NCBI GenBank assembly: GCA_964611575.1
Contig: CAZTAJ010000005.1
Coordinates: forward strand, 11,752 to 75,751
Direction: 5' to 3'
DNA from: CAITUY01 sp964611575
Lineage (GTDB): Bacteria > Verrucomicrobiota > Kiritimatiellia > CAIKKV01 > CAITUY01
DNA length: 64,000 nucleotides
Both the position numbers and the translations under genes were made by a program. The notes beneath the pieces are model-generated. The model was not told the origin of the DNA. It worked only from the letters and a program-made list of their open reading frames with translations, and did no database searches. Shown one piece after another: positions 61,893 to 64,000 of this stretch (positions are counted from its first letter, which is position 1; each line of letters starts with the position of its first letter).

Positions 61893-63790
61893 GGGACAAG
61901 CACTCCGAAGAGGGTGAGGATGATGAGCACGGCCAGGGGGTTGCACCAGGCCGTGATTTTCGCTTCGCCGAAGATGGGGGACAGGTAGTAACTGTTCAGC
62001 AACGCCATATCCGTGCGGTCCGCAACGCTGCGGAATCCGAAGCTGTAGGCGCCCCCGGGAATGTTCTCGCCGCAGAGGAAGGGCAGGCGGATGTGCGACC
62101 GGCGGAAGAACGACATGGAAAGCCCGATGGCCAGCAGCACGGCGCCGAGCACCACGAACAGCGGCCAGGTCATGAAGGCATCCACCGAATCCAGCAGCGT
62201 CAGATCCTTGAGGTTGCCCGCGGTGTGGCCGAACATGACGAGGCTGACGGGTTTGATGACGCAGTGATACAGGGGCATGGACATCAACGAACCGGCGATG
62301 ACAGCGCACACCATGACGAGCAGCACCCCGATCTCCCAGCGGCTGACTTTCTCAATCTTGTAGACCGGGTGATAGGAGGCGGTGGTGATGCGGCCGAGCC
62401 ACTTGGCCCAGAAGAAGATGGTCAGCGCGCTGCCCACAATCATCAGCAGCAGGACGATGGGCGTCCGGACGGCGGATTCGATCGCCATCCACTTGCCGAT
62501 CAACATACCGAAGGGCGGGGCCATCATCGAGGCCATGCCGACGATGGCCACGTTGGTCGTCAGCGGCATTTTGAAGAGGATTCCGCCCATATCCTCGATA
62601 TGGCGACTGCCGATGGTCTGTTCGATCGTACCGACGCAGAGGAACAGCAGGGCCTTGGACACGGCGTGGAAGACCAGTAGGATCATGGCCGCGGCGAAGG
62701 CCAGCGGGGTGTTCAGCGCCGCGCAGGATGCGATGAGGCCGAGGTTGGCGATGGTCGAATAGGCCAGGACCTTCTTGCCGTTGCTCTGCCCGATGGCCAG
62801 GGCGCAGGCGGCGGCGAACGTGAAGGCGCCCGCCACGGCCACGACGGGTCCCAGCGGCGTCTTGTCGAGGGCCGGCGCCAGGCGCAGGATCAGGTAGGAA
62901 CCCGCCTTGACCATGGTGCTGGAATGGAGGAGGGCGGAGACCGGCGTGGGCGCCACCATGGCGCCGAGCAGCCAGCTCTGGAACGGCATCTGCGCCGACT
63001 TGGTCATGGTGGCCACGGCCAGGAAGGCCAGGGGCAGCAGTGCGCCGTTGGCCATGAGACCGGCGATGCTCTCGGTGCCCGCCATCCGGCCGGCCACGAA
63101 AGCGCCCAGGCTCATGGCCAGTCCGCCAAACGTATTGATGACCAGCGCGCGGCGGGCGCTGGCCCTGGCCTCGGCCGTGCCGTCATGCCCGATCAGGAAG
63201 AAGGAACACAGGGTCGTGCCCTCCCAGAACACCGCCAGCCACTTGAGGTCGTCGACCAGCACGAGCCCGTTCATGAGCCCGAGAAAGGCGATCATGACGA
63301 AGAAGAAACGGTTGGTGGAGGCGGCCGACGCGGGCGCGTGCTGCTCGTGATGCCGCATGTACCCGATCGCATAGATGACGATCAGGGGGCCGACCAGCGA
63401 CACAATCAGGACCAGGATGGTGGAGAGGGGGTCCACACGCAGTGTCATGGACGCCGCCAGGTGTGCGGGGTCCAGGGCCAGGGGCGCCAGCGACAGGACG
63501 AGCTGGATGGCCGCCATGACTTTGACCCACACGCTTCGGATCCGGAAGCCGAGCGCCAGAATGGCCAGGAGGATCAGGGGTTCTACCAGGGACGCCAGCT
63601 CGGTGAAGAAGGGCGGGAGCGTGACGTCGCCCCTGACGTTCAAGGCGAAGGTGACCCCCGTGGCTATGGTCAGCAGCGATGTCAGCAGGATCAGGGCGTT
63701 TCGCAGGAACCCCCGGGGGGCCGCGAACACGATCAATCCCAGCGCCAGCGGCCCTAGAACCAGCATGCCGATCAGCCATTCCTGTATCAT
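61889..63790 (-). CDS. echA: Ech hydrogenase antiporter-like subunit EchA (NuoL/HyfB-like)
   Basis: The protein has 633 residues and about sixteen membrane segments. The proton-conducting transporter core is visible: FFVMIAFLGLMNGLVLVDDLKWLAVFWEGTTLCSF-like region, AQMPFQSWLLGAMVAPTPVSALLHSSTMVKAG, and LAYSTIANLGLI. Conserved Glu in VFWEGTT and Lys/His in the broken helices suit proton or sodium pumping driven by ferredoxin-dependent hydrogen production. GGAGG precedes the ATG at 63790. It is the first gene of a canonical echABCDEF operon. Confidence 0.92.
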   Translation of the reverse strand: MIQEWLIGMLVLGPLALGLIVFAAPRGFLRNALILLTSLLTIATGVTFALNVRGDVTLPPFFTELASLVEPLILLAILALGFRIRSVWVKVMAAIQLVLSLAPLALDPAHLAASMTLRVDPLSTILVLIVSLVGPLIVIYAIGYMRHHEQHAPASAASTNRFFFVMIAFLGLMNGLVLVDDLKWLAVFWEGTTLCSFFLIGHDGTAEARASARRALVINTFGGLAMSLGAFVAGRMAGTESIAGLMANGALLPLAFLAVATMTKSAQMPFQSWLLGAMVAPTPVSALLHSSTMVKAGSYLILRLAPALDKTPLGPVVAVAGAFTFAAACALAIGQSNGKKVLAYSTIANLGLIASCAALNTPLAFAAAMILLVFHAVSKALLFLCVGTIEQTIGSRHIEDMGGILFKMPLTTNVAIVGMASMMAPPFGMLIGKWMAIESAVRTPIVLLLMIVGSALTIFFWAKWLGRITTASYHPVYKIEKVSRWEIGVLLVMVCAVIAGSLMSMPLYHCVIKPVSLVMFGHTAGNLKDLTLLDSVDAFMTWPLFVVLGAVLLAIGLSMSFFRRSHIRLPFLCGENIPGGAYSFGFRSVADRTDMALLNSYYLSPIFGEAKITAWCNPLAVLIILTLFGVLVP

Positions 63791-64000
63791 CGTGCCCTCC
63801 GAAAAATGACTCTCCAAACCCAGCCGTAACCGTTCTGTGCGACCCGGAAGATGGGGCCACGCGTGCGCTCTCCGGCCTGTGGATAAAAAAACGGCGCGAC
63901 AGGGTGCCATTTTGCATGGCGCCAAGTCAAACCCTTAACGGCACACCCGCCGATTCCGAATAGGGGTGAGGGCGGCAGGCGGATTGGGCGGGATCATTTT
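63791..64000. other. Upstream region of the ech operon, no gene seen
   Basis: This 210-base stretch should contain the ech promoter. On the minus strand TTGACT occurs at 63930-63925, but no convincing -10 element follows at proper spacing. A run of seven T (minus strand) at 63886-63892 is also present. No open reading frame with a start signal is seen. Confidence 0.4.

Noticed and set aside
59020..63790. Respiratory complex I (nuo) fragment
   Set aside because: The large subunit keeps both cysteine pairs that bind nickel, and gene number and order match ech rather than nuo.
63900..63930. Sigma-54 or sigma-70 promoter for the ech operon
   Set aside because: TGGCAC-like and TTGACT words occur on the minus strand, but spacing to a second element is wrong in both cases.

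Overview
The window looks like a scaffold from a GC-rich, Gram-negative, probably anaerobic bacterium. Secreted CBM9-like, pectate-lyase-like and autotransporter-strand-like proteins with tandem intergenic palindromes, next to an Ech-type hydrogenase, suggest the PVC group (Kiritimatiellota/Lentisphaerota/Verrucomicrobiota-like). This placement is inference from gene content; there is no rRNA or other strong marker here. LptE- and BamD-like genes indicate an outer membrane. The Ech hydrogenase, Fe-S oxidoreductases and radical SAM enzymes indicate anaerobic metabolism.

Bases 1 to about 26 kb are an accessory carbohydrate region. It holds an SDR dehydrogenase and M24 peptidase, a secreted laminin-G-like protein, a CBM9-SGNH esterase, an AraC regulator divergent from a GH35/42-like beta-galactosidase, a three-unit QueG-like Fe-S protein, a GH4 glycosidase, a broken secreted beta-strand protein, a GntR/LacI-type regulator, a 1300-residue CBM9-glycosidase-like protein, and a large pectate-lyase-like protein cut by a 100-N gap (25717-25816). 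This region is full of short palindromic or tandem elements. One is a 173-bp terminal-inverted-repeat element with a 9-bp target duplication that splits a gene. Another is inserted in frame inside a coding sequence. A third has lengthened a regulator's C terminus.

From 26 to 58 kb the content is mostly housekeeping: an O-antigen ligase operon, a paaK-ACT-paaK-mutarotase-histidine kinase operon, YgiQ, CorA, a U32 protease-like protein, HisG, a 29-residue bS22/mS38-like ribosomal protein, TPR and glycosyltransferase proteins, tRNA-Pro, an MsmK/UgpC-type ATPase, NadD-RsfS, an ECF sigma/anti-sigma pair, rpsT, LptE-BamD-like, and NadE. A minus-strand operon then joins a hybrid histidine kinase, a NamZ (DUF1343) muramidase and a MurU-AmgK fusion, which together read as a compact peptidoglycan-sugar salvage route.

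From 58.7 to 63.8 kb lies a complete echABCDEF operon for a group 4 [NiFe] energy-converting hydrogenase. Its catalytic subunit gene carries an apparent single-base frameshift. The best candidate for an undescribed system is the set of repeats with a strict 7-bp period, often in inverted pairs, found at five loci with different heptamer words. One such array forms the interior of the transposon-like element.
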